Counted from the stretch's first letter, positions 1-5,355 are shown. The stretch: 6,155 nucleotides of DNA from Candidatus Delongbacteria bacterium (GCA_027858215.1 JAQIDD010000368.1:1-6155); one strand, 5' to 3'. Numbers and translations are program-made. The notes: generated by a model not told the origin, from the sequence alone.

Positions 1-1
1 A

Positions 2-247
2 AAACAAAATCAAATAACCCGTGACCACAAGCCAACAAAAGAGGAGCAACAATCCTTTCAAAGCAGCATGAACTCATATTTGGGTATTATGAAACATTAC
101 AAAAGCTACAAACTACGAAAAGGAATGATTTTTAAGAACCTAAGTGGCTGGTGGTGGAATTATGTATATTTATCGGGCGGAATTGCTAAATTTGATATGA
201 AAGTAAAACCAGTGAAAAAGAACCAACGAAACGCCAACATTATATAA
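2..247 (+). CDS. Reverse transcriptase, C-terminal end only (DGR-like)
   Basis: This open frame enters from the left edge and ends at TAA 245-247, giving the last 81 residues of a longer protein. RNA-directed DNA polymerases of this kind copy an RNA template into cDNA. The visible part is the thumb and C-terminal region: SSMNSYLGIMKHYKSYKLRK (residues about 21-40), then a Trp-rich WWWNYVYLSGGIAKFDMKV and a basic tail ending in KKNQRNANII. From memory of the family, the NSYLG-x3-KHY-x-(T/S)YKLR block followed by W-x-YVY-(I/L)-(S/T)GG-x-x-K is typical of RTs of diversity-generating retroelements and their close relatives in Bacteroidota. The catalytic palm motifs are outside the window, so neither activity nor class can be confirmed. 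The ATG at 68 is internal; the frame stays open upstream to base 2. The gene converges on xseB. A CRISPR-associated or unclassified RT of similar build is the alternative. Confidence 0.68.
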   Translation, partial: KQNQITRDHKPTKEEQQSFQSSMNSYLGIMKHYKSYKLRKGMIFKNLSGWWWNYVYLSGGIAKFDMKVKPVKKNQRNANII

Positions 248-566
248 AAAACAAAGCTAAAAGCACGTCCCGTCTCAATCTTGCTGATTCATCCCATCCT
301 CGCTCACACTCTGATGTTGATAAATCCGCTTCGATTTTTTATATTTGGCGTTAAACCTGAACTTAGCGAAGCGATATCACGCACCCCATGGTTGCAGGGA
401 TGATTAGAATATCTGTAAGGCCATAGTGAAAATCTCGTCCCATTATGAACCATTAGCCATAGTGATATTTTCATTGTCTATGAAAATCGCTGAAAATCTT
501 GATGCGAAAGAAGTATTAGAAGTCCCCTTAGAAAAGTGTTCATTTGGAGTTCGGTAAATAATTCCA
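248..566. other. Gene-free spacer between the convergent RT and xseB genes
   Basis: No convincing gene or RNA lies here. The stretch holds a ten-base direct repeat, GCCATAGTGA (420-429 and 456-465, 36 bases apart), and a seven-base inverted repeat, CGCTTCG (327-333) with CGAAGCG (367-373), separated by 33 bases. A 25-codon frame at 480-557 has no support. No stem followed by a T-run is visible on either strand, so the transcription end of the two convergent genes is not marked by a recognisable intrinsic terminator. I looked for an A-rich DGR template repeat (AAC/AAT-dense, about 100 bases) on both strands and did not see one. Confidence 0.5.
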
Positions 567-767
567 TTAATCAGAAATATCTTCAAGCATTTTGTCTATG
601 TCTGATTCAGTGCTACGCAATTTCACTTTACAGAACTTAATCAAATCCAGTGCCCTTTTTGCCGCCTTGGACAATGCATCCATGTCCATTTTTCCTTCTT
701 CTATTTGTTCTATGATGGATTCAATTTCCTGAACGGCTTTTGTGTATGACATATCTTTTTTTTCCAT
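567..767 (-). CDS. xseB: Exodeoxyribonuclease VII small subunit
   Basis: XseB is the small subunit of exonuclease VII, a cytoplasmic nuclease that degrades single-stranded DNA from both ends. Several XseB copies bind each catalytic XseA. The 66-residue product has the normal family length and is a predicted pair of helices: SYTKAVQEIESIIEQIEEGKM (about 7-27) matches the family's hallmark of a hydrophobic-acidic first helix ending in E-x-G, followed by MDALSKAAKRALDLIKFCKVKL, where the family usually has a helix ending in C-x-x-(K/R)L. The C-terminal L-x-x-x-E-x-x-I-x-x-x-L pattern also fits. Two starts are possible: Met1 (767) and Met6 (752). The nearby -7-like box ends four bases before Met1, so the transcript may start at Met1 or favour Met6. 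No xseA is adjacent: the expected upstream side (768-1169) has no gene. The call rests on length and helix pattern and is fairly secure. Confidence 0.85.
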   Translation of the reverse strand: MEKKDMSYTKAVQEIESIIEQIEEGKMDMDALSKAAKRALDLIKFCKVKLRSTESDIDKMLEDISD

Positions 768-771
768 GTGT

Positions 772-779
772 CAAAAATA
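772..779 (-). promoter_or_regulatory. Candidate -7 promoter box for xseB
   Basis: On the minus strand this reads TATTTTTG, a full match to the Bacteroidota TAnnTTTG -7 consensus, four bases before the xseB Met1 codon. A start 4-8 bases downstream of the box would place the transcript's 5' end at or just inside Met1, giving a leaderless message or use of Met6. No clear -33 TTTG lies at the right distance, and the region is A/T-rich, so a chance match is possible. Confidence 0.4.
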
Positions 780-1145
780 TGAAAATTTCGCTTAGTTGAA
801 AAGTTGATCTTTAATTCCCTTTTGAGAATAAAGAGTGTACTAGGTAAAATGATATTGACTGACCTACATCTGGATTTCCCTACTTAAAGCCTCGTCAAAG
901 GCTTTGGATGACTCGCAGATAATGTTAAATTCTTAATCAATAGCAATTTGTATTAAACTATCAAACCAGGTTTGCAAAGTCTGGAAAGCGCAGTTAACTT
1001 AGGATGTGCTAAGAGACAACGAAGTAATAATTTTTCAAACAAGGATGCCTGTTGCAGGCAAGCGTAACGCATAAATCGGACACTATAAAAAGACACTATT
1101 TAATTTGTGTACGGGTACGATGTTATGAATACAAACGGATTTTTC
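780..1145. other. Gene-free region with three perfect hairpins, upstream of guaA
   Basis: No coding region is supported in this A/T-rich stretch between the divergent xseB and guaA genes. It contains three perfect inverted repeats. The first is AAAGCCT/AGGCTTT (886-892 and 899-905, 6-base loop). The second is CAAACC/GGTTTG around a single A (962-974). The third is TGCCTG/CAGGCA with loop TTG (1046-1060), followed by the small palindrome GCGTAACGC (1062-1070). GACACTAT is also repeated directly at 1079 and 1092. None of the hairpins has a T-run on either strand, so they do not look like intrinsic terminators. The 1046-1070 part has the look of a dispersed intergenic repeat. I recognise no riboswitch. 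Confidence 0.5.
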
Positions 1146-1153
1146 TAACTTTG
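1146..1153 (+). promoter_or_regulatory. -7 promoter box of guaA
   Basis: TAACTTTG matches the Bacteroidota -7 consensus TAnnTTTG exactly. It lies 16 bases before the guaA ATG, which allows a short leader of roughly ten bases. The expected -33 position (about 1121-1127) reads TGTTATG, only a weak likeness to TTTG. No Shine-Dalgarno sequence precedes the ATG, which is normal in this phylum. Confidence 0.6.
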
Positions 1154-1169
1154 CGGAAAAATCTCCGGT

Positions 1170-2702
1170 ATGCACGAAAAAATACTAATTCTTGATTTTG
1201 GTTCTCAGTATACGCAATTGATAGCCAGGAAAGTACGTGAACTCAACGTATATTGCGAAATTCATCCTTTCAATTACGATATTCCCCTGGAAGACAAGAG
1301 CATTAAGGCCGTGATTATGAGCGGATCGCCCTTCTCCGTGCTGGATGATGACGCGCCTGTACCGCATATAGCCAGGGTTAAAGGAAAATTGCCGCTGTTG
1401 GGTGTGTGTTACGGGGCGCAGTACATTGCTCATTATTTTGGTGGTGATGTGCGCTATTCCAATACCCGCGAATACGGCCGGGCCAATCTGAAAAGTTTTG
1501 TGGCAGAGCATCCTTTGCTCAAAGGCATGTCGAAAGGCAGTCAGGTGTGGATGTCGCACGGGGATACGATTAACAGCATCCCAGATGATTTTAAGGTGAT
1601 TGCCAGCACCGAAGATGTGCATGTGGCAGCATTTGAAGTGGTAAATGAAAACACCTATGGCATTCAGTTTCATCCTGAAGTGTATCACTCCAAAGAGGGG
1701 AAATCCCTGCTGGAAAATTTTGTGGTGAACATTGCCGGTTGCTCACAAGACTGGACGCCAAAAGTTTATGTGGAAGAGACCATATCAGGATTGCAAAAGC
1801 AACTTGGCGACGATAAGGTGGTACTTGGGCTTTCAGGTGGTGTGGATTCCTCTGTTGCGGCTATTTTGCTGCACAAAGCCATTGGCAAAAACCTGACCTG
1901 CATCTTTGTGGACAATGGTTTGCTTCGAAAAGATGAGTTTGAAAAGGTGCTGGATTCATACAAAGATCTCGGCCTTAATGTGATTGGCGTGCGGGCTGCA
2001 GATCGTTTTTACAAAGCCCTTGCCGGGGAAGGAGACCCCGAACGCAAACGGAAAATCATTGGCGGCATGTTCATCGAGATTTTTGATGAAGAAGCCACCA
2101 AAATAAAGCATGTAAAATGGCTGGCTCAGGGCACCATATATCCTGATGTAATTGAGTCTGTTTCTGTCAACGGACCTTCGGTGACCATCAAATCTCACCA
2201 TAATGTGGGCGGGCTGCCCGAAAAAATGAATTTAAAGGTTGTGGAACCGCTGCGTTCGCTTTTCAAAGATGAAGTGCGGCGGGTTGGAAAAACCATTGAG
2301 GTTCCCGATGCCATTCTCCGGCGCCATCCATTCCCAGGCCCGGGCCTGGGAATCCGCATTTTGGGTGACATCACACTCGAAAAAGTCCGCATTTTGCAGG
2401 AGGTGGATGATATTTTTATCAGCGGACTGGTGGAAGACGGCCTGTACGATGATGTCTGGCAGGCCGGGGCTGTATTGCTTCCGATTCAGGCTGTGGGCGT
2501 TATGGGCGATGAGCGCACCTACGAACAGGTGGTTGCCCTGCGTGCTGTGGAAAGTACCGATGGCATGACCGCCGACTGGGTGCATTTACCTTATGAATTT
2601 CTTGCAAAAATCTCCAGTAAAATCATCAACCGTGTGAAAGGTGTCAACCGCGTGGTGTACGACATCAGCTCCAAACCACCTGCAACGATTGAGTGGGAAT
2701 AG
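1170..2702 (+). CDS. guaA: GMP synthase (glutamine-hydrolysing)
   Basis: GuaA makes GMP from XMP, ATP and glutamine, the last step of de novo guanine nucleotide synthesis in the cytoplasm. The 510 residues match the normal family length and hold all parts. The class I glutamine amidotransferase domain (about 4-190) has DFGSQYTQLIARKVRE at 9-24, the nucleophile Cys80 in GVCYGAQ, and His168/Glu170 in GIQFHPEV. The ATP-pyrophosphatase domain (about 195-390) has the P-loop LSGGVDSS (221-228) and the substrate-binding stretch SVNGPSVTIKSHHNVGGLP (332-350). The dimerisation domain has RRHPFPGPGLGIRILGD (384-400) and the invariant C-terminal KPPATIEWE. The start at 1170 is set by the N-terminal EKILILDFGSQ block, which leaves no room for a longer form, and by the -7 box upstream. 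It appears to be a single-gene transcript. The codons of PFPGPGLGI create a 24-base perfect palindrome (2330-2353). Confidence 0.98.
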   Translation: MHEKILILDFGSQYTQLIARKVRELNVYCEIHPFNYDIPLEDKSIKAVIMSGSPFSVLDDDAPVPHIARVKGKLPLLGVCYGAQYIAHYFGGDVRYSNTREYGRANLKSFVAEHPLLKGMSKGSQVWMSHGDTINSIPDDFKVIASTEDVHVAAFEVVNENTYGIQFHPEVYHSKEGKSLLENFVVNIAGCSQDWTPKVYVEETISGLQKQLGDDKVVLGLSGGVDSSVAAILLHKAIGKNLTCIFVDNGLLRKDEFEKVLDSYKDLGLNVIGVRAADRFYKALAGEGDPERKRKIIGGMFIEIFDEEATKIKHVKWLAQGTIYPDVIESVSVNGPSVTIKSHHNVGGLPEKMNLKVVEPLRSLFKDEVRRVGKTIEVPDAILRRHPFPGPGLGIRILGDITLEKVRILQEVDDIFISGLVEDGLYDDVWQAGAVLLPIQAVGVMGDERTYEQVVALRAVESTDGMTADWVHLPYEFLAKISSKIINRVKGVNRVVYDISSKPPATIEWE

Positions 2703-2752
2703 GGGATTTAGGGTTTTTATGTCTTTTCTATGGCACTTTCCGGGACAACTTC

Positions 2753-2800
2753 GGTGCCTTCGAGACGATTTCGTTGAAAAATCGAAATCCCTCAGTCACC
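2753..2800 (-). repeat. REP-like palindromic element A
   Basis: Read on the minus strand, this runs from GGTGACTGAG to CTCGAAGGCACC, the same frame as elements C and D in the opposite orientation. The central arm is a perfect seven-base stem (2767-2773 GATTTCG with 2783-2789 CGAAATC, 9-base loop). It starts 50 bases after the guaA stop, so it may form the 3' end of the guaA transcript, although no T-run follows. Similar GGTGACTGAG...TCGAAGTCACC repeats are, from memory, common between genes in Bacteroidota. Confidence 0.65.
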
Positions 2801-2816
2801 TTTCTGTGTGTGGATT

Positions 2817-2881
2817 GGTGCCTTCGATACGCTGCGCACACTTCAAGACACTCCAGCTATCGCTGTCGTTCCTCAGTGTCC
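2817..2881 (-). repeat. REP-like compound element B (degenerate)
   Basis: The plus strand begins GGTGCCTTCGATACGCTGCG, which repeats the GGTGCCTTCGA start of element A, and ends CCTCAGTGTCC. Inside is a six-base stem GACACT (2847-2852) with AGTGTC (2875-2880), around an arm that reads CTGAGGAACGACAGCG on the minus strand. It looks like two related repeat units fused or nested and partly decayed, as the outer ends no longer pair fully (GGTG against GTCC). Confidence 0.45.
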
Positions 2882-2920
2882 TTGCTTTCACAGCTGCCTA
2901 CGTTTATAATACATAATACA

Positions 2921-2964
2921 GGTGACTGAGGAGTCCGACGATAGGAGGACATCTCGAAGGCACC
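2921..2964 (+). repeat. REP-like palindromic element C
   Basis: GGTGACTGAG (2921-2930) is followed by GA, a short arm GTCC/GGAC (2933-2936 and 2947-2950, 10-base loop), AT, and CTCGAAGGCACC (2953-2964). The GAG/CTC pairing and the GA bulge before AAG or AAGG match element D's inner core exactly, while the arm sequence differs. The upstream flank AATACA is shared with element D. Confidence 0.65.
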
Positions 2965-2979
2965 TACTGAGAAAATACA

Positions 2980-3063
2980 GGTGACTGAGAAAATGGAGGA
3001 GGCTGAGGAGTTCCGATTTTTCATCGGAACGTCTCGAAGCCCCGACATTATCTCGAAGTCACC
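2980..3063 (+). repeat. REP-like palindromic element D, with a second element nested inside
   Basis: The outer ends are GGTGACTGAG (2980-2989) and CTCGAAGTCACC (3052-3063). Inside lies a complete smaller unit, GGCTGAG (3001-3007) to CTCGAAGCC (3033-3041). Its arm is a perfect eight-base hairpin GTTCCGAT/ATCGGAAC (3010-3017 and 3023-3030) with loop TTTTC. This is the strongest hairpin of the group. The loop and stem-top sequence CGATTTTTCA is shared with element A read on its minus strand. Confidence 0.68.
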
Positions 3064-3142
3064 GGAAACTCGAAAGCATCGCTTCACAGCAATTATCCGC
3101 ATAAAATTTCATTTTCGTTTCTGTATGAGCTTGTTTTATTTG

Positions 3143-3150
3143 TTTATTTG
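3143..3150 (+). promoter_or_regulatory. Weak -7-like box before the MFS gene
   Basis: TTTATTTG has one mismatch to TAnnTTTG and lies 22 bases before the ATG at 3173. The same eight bases occur immediately upstream (3135-3142), so this may be simple T-rich sequence. It is the best promoter candidate between the repeat array and the gene. Confidence 0.25.
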
Positions 3151-3172
3151 CATCGGAATTTAAAACACAAAA

Positions 3173-4459
3173 ATGAGCATCTGGTCTGAGCTCAGACATG
3201 AAGAAAAGAAAAGCTTTTGGCTGCATCTGCTGTTTTCCGCATTTGAAGGCATACTGGTGGGAGGCATACTGCTCAATGAGTTTGTGTTCCTAAAATCCAT
3301 GCACGGTAAAGAGTTTCAGCTCAGTGGTTTGTTTGTGATCACCATTGCAGTTTACATTTTGCTCATATTTTTCAATGAGTTCATCCGCCGTACCGAACGC
3401 AAACGTGTAATGCTGCGCTGGGTGGCAATCATCACCCGCCTGCCGCTTTTTCTTTTTCTGCTGTTTCCGGTGGAGCCGTCTGCTTATGAAAACACTGCCG
3501 TCTGGCAATTTGCATTCCTGGGCTTGTTTTTGATTTATTACCTCGGCGTGGTGGTCATTCATCCCACCATCAACCTGTTGCTCAAGCACAATTACCGCGA
3601 TCAGCACATGGCAAAACTGTATTCCTGGGCCACCACCATACAAAAGCTGCTGGCTCTGGTAACCGCCTTCGGACTGGGAATCATACTGGATGCAGACTAT
3701 TACGCGTTTCGTTTTACTTATCCCGTGATGGCTGTGGCCGGCGTGCTGAGCGTTTATTTTCTGTCCATGATTCCCTATACTCCGGTAAAAAAGACCTTCA
3801 AACGCTCGTTTATCACTGCGGTTGGAGACTCCATGAAGCGTATGGGCAATATCCTGGTTAAAAACCGCCCTTACCGCGATTTTGAAATTGGTTTTATGCT
3901 CTATGGCTTTGCCTTCATGTTCACCGTTACAGTGATTACACTTTACCTTGAAAACGAGTTGCACCTGAGTTACACCAGTTTTGCCTTTTATAAAAACACC
4001 GGCAATGTAGTCCTGTTGGTGATGATGCCCATCTTTGGCGGGATCCTTGGTCGTCTTGACCCGCGAAAATTCGCCCAGATATCCTACAGTTTCATGTTTC
4101 TCTACATCTTTTTCGTGGCCATGAGCGAGTTTGTACCCATCTCGTTTCACTGGTTACAACTCGACATCTTTTTAATGGTATTTATCGGTTTTGTTTTCTT
4201 TGGATTGTTCCAGTCAGCCATGAATTTGCAGTTTAACATTGGTTCTGCCTTTTTTGCAAAAAGTTCCGATGATGCCGGTGATTTTCAGGCGGTGCATTTA
4301 TCCCTTGTGGGGTTCCGCGGCCTGTTTGCGCCCATTGTCGGAGTAGTGCTGTACCGCTGGCTGGGCTATTTCCCCACCTTCATGATTTCCTGTGGCAGCC
4401 TGATTTTAGCTATCATTTACATGCAGATATCCTACAACCGGTTTGTTTTGAATAAATAA
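3173..4459 (+). CDS. MFS-like 12-helix membrane transporter, substrate unknown
   Basis: The product is a 428-residue inner-membrane protein with about 12 hydrophobic helices: near 16-41, 50-71, 80-100, 108-136, 148-172, 178-203, 236-263, 267-295, 302-322, 327-361, 374-398 and 400-422. They form two six-helix halves joined by a basic cytoplasmic loop (about 204-235, PVKKTFKRS...KRMGNILVKNRPYRD). Short basic loops such as RRTERKRVMLR (71-81) after helix 2 and LGRLDPRKF (292-300) after helix 8 sit where major facilitator proteins carry their conserved loops, and the length fits the superfamily. There is no signal peptide; the N-terminus is a short charged segment, SELRHEEKKS. I cannot assign a substrate. 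It starts 110 bases after the repeat array and is followed 92 bases later by the DUF302 lipoprotein on the same strand. The gap and lack of overlap make co-transcription possible but unproven. Confidence 0.8.
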   Translation: MSIWSELRHEEKKSFWLHLLFSAFEGILVGGILLNEFVFLKSMHGKEFQLSGLFVITIAVYILLIFFNEFIRRTERKRVMLRWVAIITRLPLFLFLLFPVEPSAYENTAVWQFAFLGLFLIYYLGVVVIHPTINLLLKHNYRDQHMAKLYSWATTIQKLLALVTAFGLGIILDADYYAFRFTYPVMAVAGVLSVYFLSMIPYTPVKKTFKRSFITAVGDSMKRMGNILVKNRPYRDFEIGFMLYGFAFMFTVTVITLYLENELHLSYTSFAFYKNTGNVVLLVMMPIFGGILGRLDPRKFAQISYSFMFLYIFFVAMSEFVPISFHWLQLDIFLMVFIGFVFFGLFQSAMNLQFNIGSAFFAKSSDDAGDFQAVHLSLVGFRGLFAPIVGVVLYRWLGYFPTFMISCGSLILAIIYMQISYNRFVLNK

Positions 4460-4551
4460 CCACCTTCGCCCTCACGCAGGCATCATAACCCAGAAACAAT
4501 CTCATTGGCTCAAAGCTGAACAAAAACCTTCATAATCTGTTATGGTTACAA

Positions 4552-5052
4552 ATGAAAAAAGGAATTATAATGAGAACAACTATTTTTACAATGATGGCGT
4601 TTCTGCTGGTTGGATTTACATCATGCGGGAATGCTCCGGAAACCCCGGAAAACAATACGAGTGAAAAATATTATTTCAGCAAAACGGTTGAAGGCGATTT
4701 CGAAGAAGTAACCACCAAAGTCAAGGCAGCCCTAAAAGAGGAAGGTTTTAGTGTTGTTACAGAAATTGATATGGCAAAAGCCCTTACTGAAAAACTTGAT
4801 GAAGTCAATATGCAGCCATACCGCATTTTAGGTGTTTGCAATGCTCAATATGCATACGCAACCATACAGGAGGAAGAAAACATTGGCGTATTTCTCCCTT
4901 GCAAGCTGATAATTAAGCAAGTAAGTGATAATAAAACGGAGGTAATTGCTGTTAACCCGGAAAAATTGATGAAAATGCTGGGAAATGAGAATTTAGACTC
5001 CATTGCCGGTGAAGTAAGTGCCAAATTCAAAAAAGTCCTCAAACAACTGTAG
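4552..5052 (+). CDS. DUF302-domain lipoprotein
   Basis: This 166-residue protein has a lipoprotein signal: a basic start, hydrophobic 11-22, and a lipobox FTSC with lipidated Cys25, followed by a Pro/Glu/Asn linker (26-38). It is therefore probably anchored to a membrane facing the periplasm. The sequence after the Cys (GNAPETPEN) is not the usual acidic surface-export signal. Residues about 40-160 match the DUF302 fold: KTVEGDFEEVTTKVKAALKEEGFSVVTEID, then YRILGVCNAQYAY (90-102), IGVFLPCKLIIKQ (111-123) and NPEKLMKML (135-143). The two Cys at 96 and 117 lie in the family's usual positions. The molecular role of DUF302 proteins is not established. Met7 (4570) is an alternative start: AAAGGAA (4558-4564) sits in Shine-Dalgarno position before it, and the signal peptide remains complete. 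The gene may be co-transcribed with the transporter. Confidence 0.87.
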   Translation: MKKGIIMRTTIFTMMAFLLVGFTSCGNAPETPENNTSEKYYFSKTVEGDFEEVTTKVKAALKEEGFSVVTEIDMAKALTEKLDEVNMQPYRILGVCNAQYAYATIQEEENIGVFLPCKLIIKQVSDNKTEVIAVNPEKLMKMLGNENLDSIAGEVSAKFKKVLKQL

Positions 5053-5056
5053 CTTA

Positions 5057-5064
5057 GCTTAAGC
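5057..5064. repeat. Short palindrome GCTTAAGC after the DUF302 gene
   Basis: A perfect eight-base palindrome starts five bases after the stop codon. It is too short and lacks a T-run, so it is unlikely to be a terminator by itself. It marks the edge of the repeat-rich spacer. Confidence 0.3.
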
Positions 5065-5080
5065 GGCGCAAGTCGATGCC

Positions 5081-5119
5081 GTTACCATTCTGTCCCGTTA
5101 GGGACAATATATCGGTAAC
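5081..5119 (+). repeat. Two-level hairpin element (TGTCCCGTTAGGGACA core)
   Basis: The inner stem is TGTCCC/GGGACA with loop GTTA (5091-5106). The outer stem is GTTACC (5081-5086) with GGTAAC (5114-5119). From memory, a TGTCCCGTTAGGGACAA...ATATCGGTA block recurs between genes of Bacteroidota. Here it looks like a dispersed palindromic repeat rather than a gene-specific signal. Confidence 0.55.
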
Positions 5120-5161
5120 CGGACAAGGAACGCAGTCCGGTGGTGCAGCAACCCCCACCGG
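5118..5161 (+). repeat. Two overlapping, mutually exclusive hairpins
   Basis: ACCGGAC (5118-5124) pairs with GTCCGGT (5135-5141), and CCGGTGG (5137-5143) pairs with CCACCGG (5155-5161). They share 5137-5141, so an RNA could form only one at a time. The first also overlaps the outer stem of the preceding element by two bases. No leader peptide or start codon context suggests attenuation, so a repeat origin is more likely. Confidence 0.45.
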
Positions 5162-5163
5162 CA

Positions 5164-5203
5164 GCTTTTGACGGCATTTTTGACCAAAAATAGTGACAAA
5201 AGC
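5164..5203. repeat. A/T-rich double inverted repeat
   Basis: The outer arms are GCTTTTG (5164-5170) and CAAAAGC (5197-5203). The inner arms are ATTTTTG (5176-5182) and CAAAAAT (5185-5191). The structure is symmetrical, with five unpaired bases on each side between the two stems. No T-run follows on the plus strand. Confidence 0.45.
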
Positions 5204-5221
5204 GGGATTACTGGTCTCAGA

Positions 5222-5320
5222 AAGCGTGAGGGATAGAAGCGGCACCCTGCAACCGCCAATAGGCGGTGAAGCGTATTAGCGGATAGCCCGACCCCCGGAG
5301 GTACGGAGGGGGGCACGCCC
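5222..5320 (+). repeat. GC-rich intergenic repeat (GCGGATAGCCCGACCCC type)
   Basis: Two related blocks occur, GCGTGAGGGATAGAAGCGG (5224-5242) and GCGTATTAGCGGATAGCCCG (5271-5290). Between them is a perfect hairpin ACCGCC-AATA-GGCGGT (5252-5267), and after them a C-run/G-run pair (5292-5296 with 5308-5312) leading into GGGCACGCCC. From memory, AGCGGATAGCCCGACCC...GGGGCACGCC recurs between genes in many Bacteroidota. It is much richer in G+C than the bases on either side. I see no protein in it. Confidence 0.5.
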
Positions 5321-5355
5321 TGATCATTTAAAATCCAAAATCCAAATCTCAAAAC

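Noticed and set aside
480..557. A 25-codon frame (MKIAENLDAKEVLEVPLEK...)
   Set aside because: Very short, with no recognisable family, no start signal and no promoter box; likely chance in an open A/T-rich spacer.
248..566. A DGR template repeat downstream of the RT
   Set aside because: No A-dense AAC/AAT-rich block of suitable length is present on either strand, and no second similar copy exists in the window.
780..1145. A purine riboswitch upstream of guaA
   Set aside because: No purine aptamer three-way junction or its conserved loops could be recognised, and the -7 box at 1146 leaves a leader too short to hold one.
1185..1688. A 167-codon frame antisense to guaA
   Set aside because: Lies fully within the certain guaA gene on the opposite strand and shows no protein family features.
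2641..2929. Two forward frames running out of the end of guaA into the spacer
   Set aside because: They overlap the certain guaA C-terminus in other frames and otherwise translate the palindromic repeats.
2753..3063. A CRISPR array
   Set aside because: The repeats alternate orientation, differ in the arms, and have no regular spacer length; there are no cas genes in view.
2857..3163. Frames of 60-81 codons on both strands across the repeat array
   Set aside because: Their sequence is the translated repeat elements; frames open on both strands are expected from palindromes.
3290..4150. A 286-codon open frame antisense to the transporter gene
   Set aside because: The product is rich in His, Gln and Lys, as expected from the complement of a hydrophobic gene, and has no recognisable domain. 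The sense frame has clear membrane helices.
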